DNA of 64,000 bases from Lagopus muta (taxonomy: Eukaryota; Chordata; Aves; Galliformes; Phasianidae): NCBI RefSeq assembly GCF_023343835.1, contig NC_064440.1, forward strand, positions 31,441,537 to 31,505,536. The letters are read 5' to 3'. Under the pieces are notes generated by a model. The model saw nothing but the letters and a program-made list of their open reading frames with translations, made no database searches and had not been told where the DNA came from. Numbering within the stretch: position 1 is the first letter of the stretch; the number at the start of each line of letters is the position of its first letter. The position numbers were made by a program, and so were the translations under genes. This document shows positions 36,301 through 48,000 of this stretch, one piece after another.

Positions 36301-38032
36301 GATACACAGCTTTTGACAGAGCCAGCTGTTTAGATTGAAGAGGAGGTAATAAATAACCATACTGTATAGTTATATTGTATAGATATACTGTACCTGGATT
36401 TTGGCTTTCTCAATAAACTCAAAGCATTCTGGGAAATAGGAGGTGATATCAGTTTCTGGAAGGTCCAATATAGATATGGTCTTGTATATGAAGTCATTAA
36501 GGAAGGCATTTTGGACTCCATAGGCTACATTTAGAATATGTGTAACCTAAGTTTAAAAAAAAAAAAAAAAGATTCTGAAGACAGCAAGCAAAATAAGCAG
36601 TAACAAGGTTATATTATTCTTTAGACATAAACAGATTGTAACTTCTACAACAACACTGTCCAGATGTATGTCCATCTATGGTGTGCTTTTCTTCAAGTTC
36701 ACTCAAGATCAGGCTGAATCAGGCTCAGGGCAGCCTAATCAAGCTGTAGGTATTCATTGTGGAGGACTTGGACTGGAGGCCTTCAGGGGTGCCTTCCAAC
36801 TCAAATCATTCTCTGATTCTATAATACGTTGATAGGTGATGGTTAACACCTCAGTGCTGAGTATGACGGTGAGGAAGACTTACTATCTAGGGAAGGTCAC
36901 TGGCACGAGATCTGTCAGACAATCTGGACAATGAGCTTTAAAATTCCTGCTACACACCATGTGCTTGAAAAGCTCTATTTTACCCTCTCAGGATGAATAC
37001 GAGGAAATGTAAAGATCTGTGCTTACCCAAACATATGGACTGAAGGAAGGACTTTCAGCAGCAAAGGAAGTTGCCAGCATACAGGTGGAAAATGAGAAGC
37101 GGTGGGAGAGCAGAGATCATCCAGTAACTCCCCAAATTTTAAGCCTGCCCTCGCCCATCAGCCCCCCATTTATGCTGCTCAGGTACCTGCACAGCTTACT
37201 GGATCACGAGGATCCCTGAGTAAACTACACCAATGCTTGGCAGGAGAGACTAAGCCTGGCCTCCTACCACCTCTACTCTGCTCAAGCCATGGCTGGCTTA
37301 CATTGTTTTCATTGACAGGGAACTGATGTTTAGATTGCAACAGCCACCAGAGTAGCGCACTCCCCGTCCTGCAGAACGTCCTAAAGACCTTATTGTCCCC
37401 TCACTCAGATGGAGGAGGGTAGAAGCACCAGTGCTGAGGACGGCCTTGGAGCCGCTGCCTTCCCTCTCTCAGCCCCACAGGCACGCACATCTGGCTCTGC
37501 TCAGCTGACATCTGCACTGAGGGCAACGCGGGGATCAGCCGCGTCAAACAGCGGCACGTCCCAGCTCCTCGCCGAGCCCTCACACACGCAGCTACGACGT
37601 TGCCACTTCCCTTCACGCCACTCGAAAATATGTCAGTCTCGAAGAACGAAACCCGCGCCAAATCAGCATGCCAGACGCGCTGCGGCGTTACCTTATGCTT
37701 CCTGAGGGTCTCCAGATCGTGAGCGGCGTCCTGCGACCCTGAGGAGAGAGCAACCCGTCGCATGGCGGCCCCGCGGCGCCGAGAGGCCCCGCCGCCCGCC
37801 TCGCTCACTCACCCAACAGCAGCCAGGGCCGCGCGGCGCCGACCTGCAGGTCGCAGCTCAGGTCCCGCACGAAGCCGCCGCCGGGCACCGCCTCCGCCTC
37901 CTCCTCCACCTGCAGGCAGGCGCCCCGCCACGTCTCGATGATCCTCCGGCCCGTCAGCGTCGTCACCCGCGTGCGCTGCTTCCGCAGGTTGGCCTTAGAG
38001 AAATTCCTGATCTCCTGAGCGAGGGAGTGCAT
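33110..38032 (-). CDS. DUSP19: Dual-specificity phosphatase 19 (DUSP19), complete, four coding exons
   Basis: Coding exons in transcript order: 38032-37813, 37738-37692, 36546-36394 and 33331-33110. All splice sites are GT-AG and the product is 213 aa (human 217). An N-terminal region ([18 protein letters not shown]) leads into the phosphatase domain from about residue 63 ([18 protein letters not shown]). The signature loop HCNAGVSR puts the nucleophile at Cys148 and the phosphate-binding arginine at Arg154; Asp117 of ILDLPETD is the likely general acid. The family member (also called SKRP1 or LMW-DSP3) is a cytoplasmic phosphatase without a CH2 domain that has been linked to MKK7/JNK signalling. 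The C-terminus is shorter and different from human, and the stop lies in a 10-bp tandem duplication. Intron 1 is only 74 bp and intron 3 carries an LTR-like insert. Confidence 0.97.
33761..34105 (+). mobile_element. LTR-like dispersed element, copy C, in DUSP19 intron 3
   Basis: It starts TGTAGTGGCAATGCTAAGTC and ends near TTGCAAACA, about 345 bp. It has an intact CATTTAAG at 33904-33911. The GGTAAG site is lost, with AAATAAG in its place. It is antisense to DUSP19. Confidence 0.7.
34106..36393. other. DUSP19 intron 3 remainder
   Basis: No exon recognised. It has a G-rich spot with ten G in a row at about 35,746-35,755. Confidence 0.6.
36394..36546 (-). CDS. DUSP19: DUSP19 coding exon 3
   Basis: 153 bases, 51 codons, encoding [15 protein letters not shown] through FIEKAKIQ, including the likely general-acid Asp. 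The acceptor AACTTAG follows a run of sixteen T on the minus strand. The donor is CAG/GTACAG. Skipping it keeps the frame but removes a catalytic residue. Confidence 0.96.
36695..36828 (+). mobile_element. CR1 LINE 3' fragment
   Basis: A short degenerate CR1 tail: CAGGGCAGCCTAATC, GGAGGACTTGGACTGGAGGC, then GTGCCTTCCAACTC and a CTGATTCTATAA end. It lies in DUSP19 intron 2, antisense to the gene. Confidence 0.7.
37692..37738 (-). CDS. DUSP19: DUSP19 coding exon 2
   Basis: 47 bases encoding [15 protein letters not shown], nearly identical to human [15 protein letters not shown]. Flanks are CTCTCCTCAG and GTAACG. Confidence 0.95.
37813..38032 (-). CDS. DUSP19: DUSP19 coding exon 1
   Basis: 220 bases encoding [10 protein letters not shown] through RPWLLL plus the first base of a Gly codon. 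The start aligns with human MYSLNQEI. The donor is TTGG/GTGAGT. Retaining the 74-bp intron would stop translation two codons later. Confidence 0.95.
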
Positions 38033-38764
38033 GGCACGGCCGCTCGGCTGCCCGCCGCCGCCTGGCCCCGCGCACGAGGCGGCCCCGCCGGCTGCCGGCC
38101 CGCTGAGGGCGGCGCTTGGGTGCGCGGCCCTGAGGGGGCGGGCGGTAGAAGAGGCGCTGCCCGCCTTGCCGCGCTCAGGGAGGCGGGCGCCGTTAAAGGT
38201 GCTCCTTTTATCAGCGACATCCTCTGTGTCGGTTCGTGGGATAAAGGCTTGTGAATTACTACGTCTCACCGTGCCCTCTGATGTTGAAATATCCCTAAGT
38301 ATCCGTGCGATGGCTCTGAAATGATCCTTCCCCAGAAGCAGCTACAGAACCGAGCCGGGCGTTGTAGCTCCGGTAAGGAAGCCGACAAATGCAGTTCAAG
38401 AAGCGGAGGATAGTGCTGGGGACTGCAGCGCTGTGAGTTATTCTGGGCTCTGCCGGAGGCGATTATTTCACAGGAATTCGGTTATGAAATGAAGTTTATC
38501 TGAGAAAGGCAGAATTCTGCTGCGTTTGGGAAAGCAAGAGTCAAAACCAGGAAATAAAGCTAAGGAGAAGGGTCAGGGTAGGGACAGGAGCACGGAGCAG
38601 AGATGCCGACAGAAGGCTACGTGTGACTTACAGCAATCCTTGTCTACATCCGAAAGTACTTTCTAAATACAAGCGTGAGATTTTGTAAAAATCTGCACGA
38701 CAGATGTGTATTTAATAGCTTCCTTGAAAGTGAGTTGTGGCTTACAGTGTGTATGGGAACTGCT

Positions 38765-39040
38765 GAGTTACGGCCTGAACCTCTGATCACCTGAGGCAAG
38801 CCGTGAGTCAGCCAGAGGAGCACAGGTGAAGGCAATTCACCTGTGCTGCCGGAAGGGGTGCAGCCAGGCTCCAGCCCTCCTAGACCTATTTAAGAGCTGG
38901 CTACCAGTGGGGAAGGGTGTCTTTTGGAGACCCCTTCTTTTGGTGCTTTCTGTAGGTAAGCCTTCCATTTATTCCCCTTATTGTCCTAATCTATTTTACC
39001 TAATTCTCTTGTGGTTATAACATCTTAATATCCATTGTTT
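38765..39040 (+). mobile_element. LTR-like dispersed element, copy E, diverged relative
   Basis: It shares the plan but not the full sequence of the other copies: AAGGGGTGCAGCCAGGCTCC, CCTATTTAAGAGCTGGC (TATA-like 38887-38894), GGAGACCCC and GGTAAG at 38955-38960. Upstream is a perfect 12-bp inverted repeat (38819-38830 and 38836-38847). It lies about 0.75 kb upstream of the DUSP19 start, pointing away. Confidence 0.55.
38819..38847. repeat. Perfect 12-bp inverted repeat in LTR-like copy E
   Basis: AGCACAGGTGAA, five bases, then TTCACCTGTGCT. Each arm has a CAGGTG E-box. It sits about 40 bases before the TATA-like site, where a regulatory site would be expected. Confidence 0.8.
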
Positions 39041-42000
39041 ATACACTGTGGTTACCTTAAAGTATTAATGACTTAAAAGTTTTGTTTTTTTTCCAAGGCC
39101 TGGTAGATAATTTTGGTGAGGTAGGTCAGCTGAAAGGCAGTAAGTGAATGCTGTTTGATAGCATATGATTTTAAGGTGTATTAGTTTGCTATAGCTGTCC
39201 TTAAGAAACAGAGAAAAAACAAGAGCTGTAGAGTATCCTGCAAGAGTGCAGGGAGCCTCTTCTGTCAGGCAACTTGGCGAAGTATTTGCTTGTAGTTCAG
39301 ACTCAGAAGCCTGCCTCTGGAGGAGCAGGGCTCTAGGATTTGCCTCGTAATTGGCTTCTGCACCACGCAAGGACAGGGCGTGAGAGCTTGCAAGGCTAAG
39401 CTCTTACAGACTTGTAAGATTCCTACGGCTAAAAGATGATAATACGGTTATATATTGTTCCTTGATACCTGAGGTAGACTGCAGTTCACGTGAACGCGGT
39501 GAAGAAGCTGGTTTCAGAGTGGCTGATCCAACTTTTGCCAGGAATGTTTGTCATTGCCATAACTACACTAACCACCAGGGGTCCCTGCTGGACACGAAAT
39601 CTGTTCTGTTATCTGTGAAGTGCAAGTATTCTGCGGATATTCATTGAGGAATTTATGTGATATTGATTACTGCGTCAGTGTAAGCACACTGAAAGCTAAC
39701 AAGCCCAGATATTAACAAGCACCGTTTTTGTTTTTTTTGTCATGCAGGCGTTTACTTGTTGCTGTCACCATATATTCCGTGATAGAAGAAAAGATTGTGA
39801 GAATGGAGTTTTAAACTGGTATCTCATTTCACAGGTGAACACTTTCTCTTGTGCTGTTTCTCAAAGATAGAAAACTTCTCTGAAGATGTGACAGGAGTTG
39901 GGTGCTGTCTCCCTGTTGTTGGGTGAGTGTGTTTATGGTCTTGCTGAATCTTCAGTTCTTGAACAAGCTCTCTACCTATGCAGTAGAGCTGTAAGCTGTC
40001 TTTAAGTTCATAGTTCTTCTGTTTTCTGTCAAGAAATTTAGCAGAACCTGTTCTAGTGTTTGTCAGATAGAAAACAAAAAAGGTAATTGTTACAGAAAAT
40101 GTACGTATTCAGAAAGCCCATGTGATAATATCATCTCTCTGCTGTATTTATTTCCTTCTGTTCATTCTGGCCTAGATACTGCTCTTACTCATCTATGCAG
40201 AAGAGCCAGATTCTATCAGAAATAGTCAGACATTCCAGATAGCTGATTTTGAGAAACCAGCCTTGTACTGCAAAGAATGTGCATGGTAGAGGGTTGAACT
40301 TGATTGCAAAGTGCACCAAGAATTTATGATAGATTGCTTATAGCAATAATTTAACTGAAGCAGAGAATGAAACACAGGTAGTATGCTATTAATATTACAT
40401 TTCCAACTGAAATAACTAGATGATTTTGAGGACTATAATAAGAGAAATGATGCCGAAATCAAAATATTGTTAGTTAATATCTAACTAACAATACAAGCCT
40501 CTGCTGTAGTATGGAAGTTCATAAGCTGAAAATAGTGACAAGCTGAAAATAACTATGTGTACTGGTTGATCACAGAATGACTGTGAATCATGAATGTACT
40601 GTGGTGATGAGAAAGGCAAGCATGACCATGGAATGCATCGGGAAGTAATCAGAGTGGGAGTGGGGAGTAATAGTGCTGTTTTGTGAGGTTCTTGTAAGCC
40701 TTTTCTGGAATGCATTGTGCTATTTGAAGATGATCATATTCAAGAAATTTTAAACAAGTGCAAGGAGTAGCTTACATAGTAAATCATACTGCATGTATTC
40801 ATCACTTGACAAAGCACTTGGTGGTACGTGGTTCCTTTGGAACAGGCAGGTCATGTCCATACTGACCTTCTGGCACAGCACAACACTCTGGCATAATAAA
40901 TGTTTCCCTACCATTTGTGCTGCTGCATACTTCCAGCAGTGACTTCCCTGCCTTGTACATTCCAGAATGGTGTGCCTCACACAGTGTGGAGGCCATAACC
41001 TGGTACAGAGTTCCAGTTTCAGCTTTGCAAAGTTGTCAAGACACAATGCCTACTCCTGCTGCCCTTCCTACTGCTGAAGAAGACAGGAGCTTTGAGGAAT
41101 AAGGTCAGAATAATTCACAACCTAAGCAGTAGGACAAGATGGCACGTGGCAGGATGCCTAGAGCGAGTCTAGAGGAACAGAACGCCATAGTTCTTGTCAG
41201 AGGCATTTGTTTTGTACACATCCGTGTCCTGTGCCATTTCCCTCACGTAGAGAAGTTTTGACTGAGAGATAGCTACTGATTCTTACCTGTCAGTTTTCAT
41301 GCTTAAGACTTGTTATGAATACAAATGGATCTACTTCTGAAAGGAATGAAAAGAATTTTCTAGAAGAGAACTAGAGTCCCAGCTAAGTGTGAGCAATGTC
41401 ACTCAGGAATGAACTGTCCTTCAGCCCAGCTGTGTAGGTCTGTCTTGCATCACGAAGGAAGGAGCAGATACTCCCTACTTTGTCTTGGTACCCAGTAACA
41501 TGCCTGGGAACTTCAGGAAGTGTAAAATGTAAGTAATAAATACGCTACTCAAGTGCGACGGAAGGTGGAAATGGCATTTCCCAGGGAGGAACGAATTTGT
41601 AGCAAGGACTCTTCTGAACTGGGTGTTGTGAAGAGTGATAAACCTGCTAGGATTGTTCCTTTTTGTGCATGGAGATCACATCACTGAGTTGAGCTGTACA
41701 GGCCTAAAAAACTAAGCTTGTTAATTATTACAGGGTTGTTTTTTTTTTTCTAGGATCACAGGAAGGAAGGGGAACGGTGGAGTGGATTGGTAAGTTGGTC
41801 ATCCTACTCTGATAACAAACATGAAAGACAATTTCATGCTTCAAAAGACTGCGAGCAATTGGAGACCCTTCATCCTAATAATCTTGGGTACGGCTGTTGA
41901 CCTACTCCAAAGACTATCTTCTATCCCTGCAATGAAGGTAGGCAGCTTCACTTTATTTATTCCAACAGTTTGCTGGTTCTTGCCAGCATGAACCAGTGGT

Positions 42001-45000
42001 GTTCCCCTTGGGATGTCTCCACTTAGTGCTGCAGGGATATTTCCCCAGAAGCAAAGCTGAGCACATAATCCAAGTCAGGACTTCAGGGAAACTTACTGAG
42101 GCATTCCTCTCTGTTCTCACCACGCTTTGTGAGCAATCCACATGCATGAGCAGGCTGATTCACTGATATGAAGACGTGTATTTTTATAATGTGTCAGAAA
42201 TCGTGTTGAGTCATGAGTGCTGAGGAGTGGGACAGACTGCAAAACTGAAGTGTTCAAGGCATCCTTGAGACCTGGTGTGAGGAAGATCTGGCACAGCTCC
42301 TGTCTATGTATACTTAAAACAAGCAGAATCTGCTTTCCACTCCCACTTATACTCAAGTTTCTCTTTTGCAGAAGCTCTTCATTTTGCTTCACTGCGCTCT
42401 TGTATGAGCAAGGATAAGCGTATAAAGATCATGTTTTCTTAAATGTCAGTGTAAAACAGTTTGTGTCAGTGGAGATAGAGTTAATCAGGGGAAGGGGAGA
42501 TAAGAAAAACATCATACTGTACCATCATTACTGTACCAAAGATGTCCATTTACAAAATGCCTTCCATTTGTGCTAGCTACTCTATAAATGAGTGATTGTT
42601 AATTATGCAGCAAGCACACACTGTCAATCACTAGGGCAGTTATTCTCCACCAGCTGGTATGCAGAGGTCTCTTCCTGCCTCAGCCTCAGCCACTCTGTGC
42701 ATTTCTGTGTGTCTGTATCTTAAGAATACCTTCACTAAAGAGAAAGAGATTTCAGAGAAGTGAACTTTGTAGTATGGCCTGAAAAGAATGTGTAGGGTTC
42801 AAGACCATCACTGAGAAAAAAGCTTTTCAAAAGAAATGAAGTTAAATTAAGTGAACTTCTGTAATGTTTTCAATTCCTTTGGAATCCAAAGCACAGTTTT
42901 TTGTTTGTTTTGCAGTCAAGAACAGAAACCAAAAAGCAAGCATAACAGTAAAACTGTTCTTCCATGGCTGAACGTTAGACCACTCAGAATTTCTTGTTTT
43001 ACCAGCACAGTCAAAAGAGCATCTTCCATTCTGTGCTTCAGCTTCTCACAGCCTACTTCTGCGGATTCTAAGTCCCCAAAGGTTTCTCTGGCAGCAAAGG
43101 CCAAGCCTATAGCCTGGAAAGTCAAATCAGAGTTAAGATGCAACAAGAACTGTGAAATTGTGTGTAGGTTTTGCTTCTGTATAGTTCAAAAGGCATAACA
43201 GAATATTAATATTAGGACTTATTGGATGCATTACAAGTTTTCCTGGCTTCAGAGCTCAACAGGGAAACCATCACAGCTTCTAGCAGTATTTAATGTCAGG
43301 ATCAAAACCCAAATGCAGTAGGAGAATTATCTTGTAACCAGTCAGCCATGGAAGTAGAACCTGTTCCTACTGTTTACATTTAAGAGATGTCTTGTATAAG
43401 TAGCAGTTAAAATCATGGGTAACACGTGTGAGTATAGCATCTCACTTCGTACCAAAATGCAGTTGGAGAGTATGGCTTCTCAACATGTCCTTTTCTTGCC
43501 TTAACATATTGCTAATATTGCATCGTGCCTGTATGCTCACGCGTGGGAGGAAGTTCCCTGCAGGCAGAGAAGGAAAATGTAGTTATCTGTACTCTATCTC
43601 ATTCCACATCTATAGCTTGATCCAGCCAGAGCTACTAAAGAGGAGAAATCTGGTTTTTCATTCCCTCTCAAAATAGTAATATATTCAAGCAGTAGTGGGC
43701 TTAAATTATTCCTTTATATCCTTGTGCTCTAGACACTGTTAAGCTTTTGCTATAAATCTGTGTGGGTGCAGAAAGCAATTGGACACATCCACACAAGAGT
43801 GGATCAGCAGCTGTGTGACGTGTAAGATGGTGTCCCTGTCTCAGGAAGCCACAAGCTGTAGGGAACCTGGGAGTGTATTTTGCAGAAGCACAGATGGATG
43901 TTTTGTGCTTACACTCTCCCTGTGGGTTCCGTTCTTTGAGTCATGAGTTAGATATAGGGTATTGAGCTGTATGGATTTTTGGTCTGAGCAAATTGTACGT
44001 TCTAATTTTCTTTCTTAAAATCACTTTATTTGAATTCCATAAGACTCCTGACCCTAGAGATTATATCTGTGAATTATAGAGACAGTAAATCACATATGAT
44101 GAATTAAAGCCCTTCTAGTCACTGATGGGATAAAAATTTCCATCATAACTAAGTTTGTGTCAGCAAAGTAGTTACATTGCTGGGATTTATTGTCATTATG
44201 GGGACTGTGATAGATGTATCTATTGATATTGTAGAGACAGCTGAAAGTTTCTGAAAACCAAGGCTTCAAAAATGAGAAGTGATAAAAGTTAAAGGAAAGA
44301 CACTTCTAGAAAAAGAGATGACAGCTTGGAATACACAGATGTACTCGCAGCCTGAAAAATGAATTATTTTTGCTATATTGCACAGTCAAAGAATGATCCA
44401 GACTGACCTAAGTGATCTCTTACAGTGCATTCAATATTTTTCTTCAATAAGCAGACAGGTTGAAAGGTCAGGATTTTGTTCTTGTTGTTGCTGTTTCTAT
44501 TTCAACATGCCTTTGCTTTGAGTGTTTCAGTAAAAAAAGAAAGGACAGGATCACTTTGTTACTCCACACTCCATCTTATTTAATCAAGATTTTAAGTAAC
44601 TAAAGGCTTCCATTCTGTTTTCTCAGGAAAACAAGTATATTAATAAAATGATTATGCCTAAAAATCCAAGGTGAGATAGAAATATTTCCTGATTTACTTG
44701 AGAAAAAGTCTAGTTAATTTAGCCTTAGACTAATGGCAGAAAATTAAATTTTGGAAATCAATACGGATTAATTTGAACTAATTTACTACTTCAACAAAAT
44801 CTTAATTAGGAAGATTTCTTAGCCTTGATGCTGTCTTGTCTAAACAAGTCACAACAGTATTTCCTTTTCTTCCTGGGTTCCCCCCCACATCTTTTATCCA
44901 CGTTTTCAAAATAGCTGAAAGATTGATTTGAATGTGAAAGAAATCCATCAAATTTGAATGATGAGAAAACATCCCACCCAAAAGGCTGCTTCATATTTTG

Positions 45001-48000
45001 AGCACCACCAGTCACTCTCTTTTTAGAAATATTTAGAGTTCTTGGTTTTACCTTAATTTCAGAACTTGACAGTGTTCAGTGGGATTGAATAGCTGTCTCC
45101 TATTTAACTCTAAACATTGAACTTGATTAGTTCTCCGCACATACGGATTCACACTGCATACTAGATAGTCTGTCATGTCTATCACAGTATTGTTTTCACG
45201 ACAGGTTTAGGTTGTATATTTCTGTGTTGTGTGAAACAAGTGTTATGTTTTCTATACCCTGAAGTGATTCATATTTTTGTCAAATGCAGAAAACATTGCA
45301 GATGGAGATGTAGAGGATAGCTGTCACAGGTTTTACTTTTTTTTTCCCCCCAGTTTGACATGGAACGTGGATGTGACAATTTGGGTGATGCTGGTGTCAT
45401 CTTCCACTAGCTTGCTTTTTTTTTTCCACACGCTTCCTTTCTATAAAAAACCTACTACTGGATTGCTCTGTCATATGTAAACCTGAGACTTTTAAAGAGA
45501 ACAGTGCAGCTCGATTTTTACTGCAATTGGCACTCAGGGTTCCCACTGGCTGGTAAACATGATTCCTAGCAACAGTGGGGGATAGCACTTTTCAGACTGT
45601 TCCTTGACTAAAATTTTCCTCTCTTAAATCTAAGGAAAGCATAGTGCAGAAAACTTCTTCCTTGATCTTTAGAGAGACTATGAAAGCTATTTTATTTAAA
45701 GGTGTATGTACTACTCCCCAGCTTTCCCGTGGGGAGACAAAGAAACCTCTAATAGGTTATTTGCCTAGGACAGAAGTGTAACAAAGCCTAAAGAAAGTAG
45801 GTCAGAGCATGAGGTTCTATGTGCTTCTCAGAGAAATCTCCATCAATATTCCAAAATGCGGGAACGTGCTTGTGGGGCCAGTGGGAGCCCCACAGCTGTT
45901 GTGTGCAGGGTGATCTTGGCAGGTTCTGTTTGATTAGCTGCCATCTGTATTCCAGCAACAGCTTGCTGCTTTCTGACCTCACCCCAGGTTCGAGCAGGAT
46001 GGAGATCGTTCTTTGCTGACTATTTTTGACTTAATCTAGTCAGTGGCCAGTTCCTTCAGTCTAGCTCATCTTTCTAGTAAACATTAGGCATTGTCTCTAC
46101 TTGGTAGCTGCATGAATACCTCAGAGATGGCTTTTGGCTTGACTTGGCAGTCTGTAAGGAAACTGCAAGTAAAATACGCTTTGTGCTACGTGGACTCCTA
46201 ATCCACTGCCCTTTCTGGCTCCAATATTTACCAAGGTATATTCAAAAGTTGTGATGTAACCTCTGCCTAGAAACATAATGTAAGGTCTACGCCCATATCA
46301 GATCAGGACCTTAATTTGGTTGGGTGACTCATTCTGACAGGCTTCCTAAGCTTTGTTTAACATTCAGAGAAAAAACTCTTTAATCCTTCTGTTCACTGAG
46401 TTGCACAAGAACCAGATGTAACCCAAACTCTGAAACCGCACTATTAGACCTAAGGCTGGCATTTTGAACCCACGTTTGGTCCAGAATTAACCAGGCTTCA
46501 TGCTGAAGTGAGCCATATCCTATTGTGTCGAACCTTCCTGACTTCCTTCTATCTAGTCATACTGCTAGCTCACACGTAACTCATTTTCTTCCTGCTGCCA
46601 CAGACTTCCGTGGCTTCCAGACTGACAATTGATTTGCCATTAATTAGTAGTAAATCACAGACCCGGGATACACTGAAAAAGTCAGCTCTCACATGCTCCT
46701 AACATCCTGCATCTCTACTGATTGAGGCCCATTGGCATAGCGTAGGACTGGGTGTTCTGGAGCAGGCTCGTTATACTTGTCCTTCCAGTATGAGCAGAAG
46801 TGCCTGTGCTTTCTCAAACCAGCAGGTTTCTGCAGTGCATTACAGAACAGCAGCTATAATACTCTTCACCGTTTTCAAACCAGTTCTGCACATCTCTTTC
46901 ATGTTCTCCTTGGAGTTCAAAGGCCTAGGATCTCTGTGCAACTGGCTGTGCATCGTAGACAGCCTCAGCAATTAGAACTTACTTAGACGTGCGAAAAACT
47001 AAGCAAGGAGCAGACACACGTACAAGCTCAGATGTTAATGACAGTATAAATTAAAATAATGCCAAAATACTTATTAAAAGAGGGGAAAAAAAGGATACAG
47101 AAAACTGCAGACATGGTAACTTCCTGAGAATTTAAAGAGTGAAAAAGTTTGAGATTCATCAGAGAAACTGTAGGTTGAAATATGATGAATCTGTGTCATT
47201 TTGGTTTAGTGAGCACGATAGCCCTTTTGAATCTGCCCCTTCGAACAAAAGCCTGTCTCATAAAACAACTGCATTTGTTTAATGCTATTTATTATTGTTG
47301 TAGGTGACTGAAACAATGGCACAGACTTTGTATGGTGAAGTTTGCAGCATGTGTGCCTTTAGATACAAGATTAACATTAACTTAAGTATTACTGACAAAC
47401 ATACAGCTGACATTAACTAATTGGGATTATGGTGGTGATGATTTAAAAGCTCTAGTTGGTTCAGAGAACTGTTTGGCTTTGTTCTGATTTCTGTTTGAAA
47501 AGGAGATGTTGAACAAGAGGTATCTGTGCAAGAATTGCTCCTTGGGCTCTGCTGCCCGATTGGCAGAAGCCAGGCAGTGGATCATGCTAAATCACTTGTC
47601 ATCAGCTCCTGATGGCCACCATTTCACTGCAGTCATGAGTTTTGAAATAGTCCCCAAGTCAGAAGTTAAACGAAGAATAAAATGCAGACAGGCAAGCAAA
47701 TACAGAGAGGGAAGTCTAAGTTAGAAAGGTAGCAAGGACCGAGGTGACAGTGCACTCTGCTCTGCAGTAGTGAGTTGATCTTTGCATATTCCAAGTAGCA
47801 CTGCTAGAAGAGTGTACTTACGTACAATGTACATGCTTTGCAAAACACCAGATGTAGTTGGTGCATATGGAGCTGCTTGATGTTGTGTTTCTCCTTCTCA
47901 AATTCTCAAGTGAAATTTTCATTACTCAAAAGCCCCTCGGTGAATTGTACTGTTAAACCCTGGAGTGAACAGAAAGTTGGCTTTAAAAGGTTCAGAGCTG

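Larger units (their letters stand above)
37400..38460 (-). promoter_or_regulatory. DUSP19 CpG-island promoter
   Basis: A CpG-dense, GC-rich block covers exons 1 and 2, intron 1 and about 400 bases of 5' flank. No TATA box is evident. Long antisense open frames across it are GC-bias shadows. The exact start site cannot be read from the sequence. Confidence 0.7.

Noticed and set aside
37401-37691. Minus-strand open frame continuing past DUSP19 exon 2
   Set aside because: It is read-through of a good donor (AAG/GTAACG) into intron 2; the next conserved residues are in exon 3.
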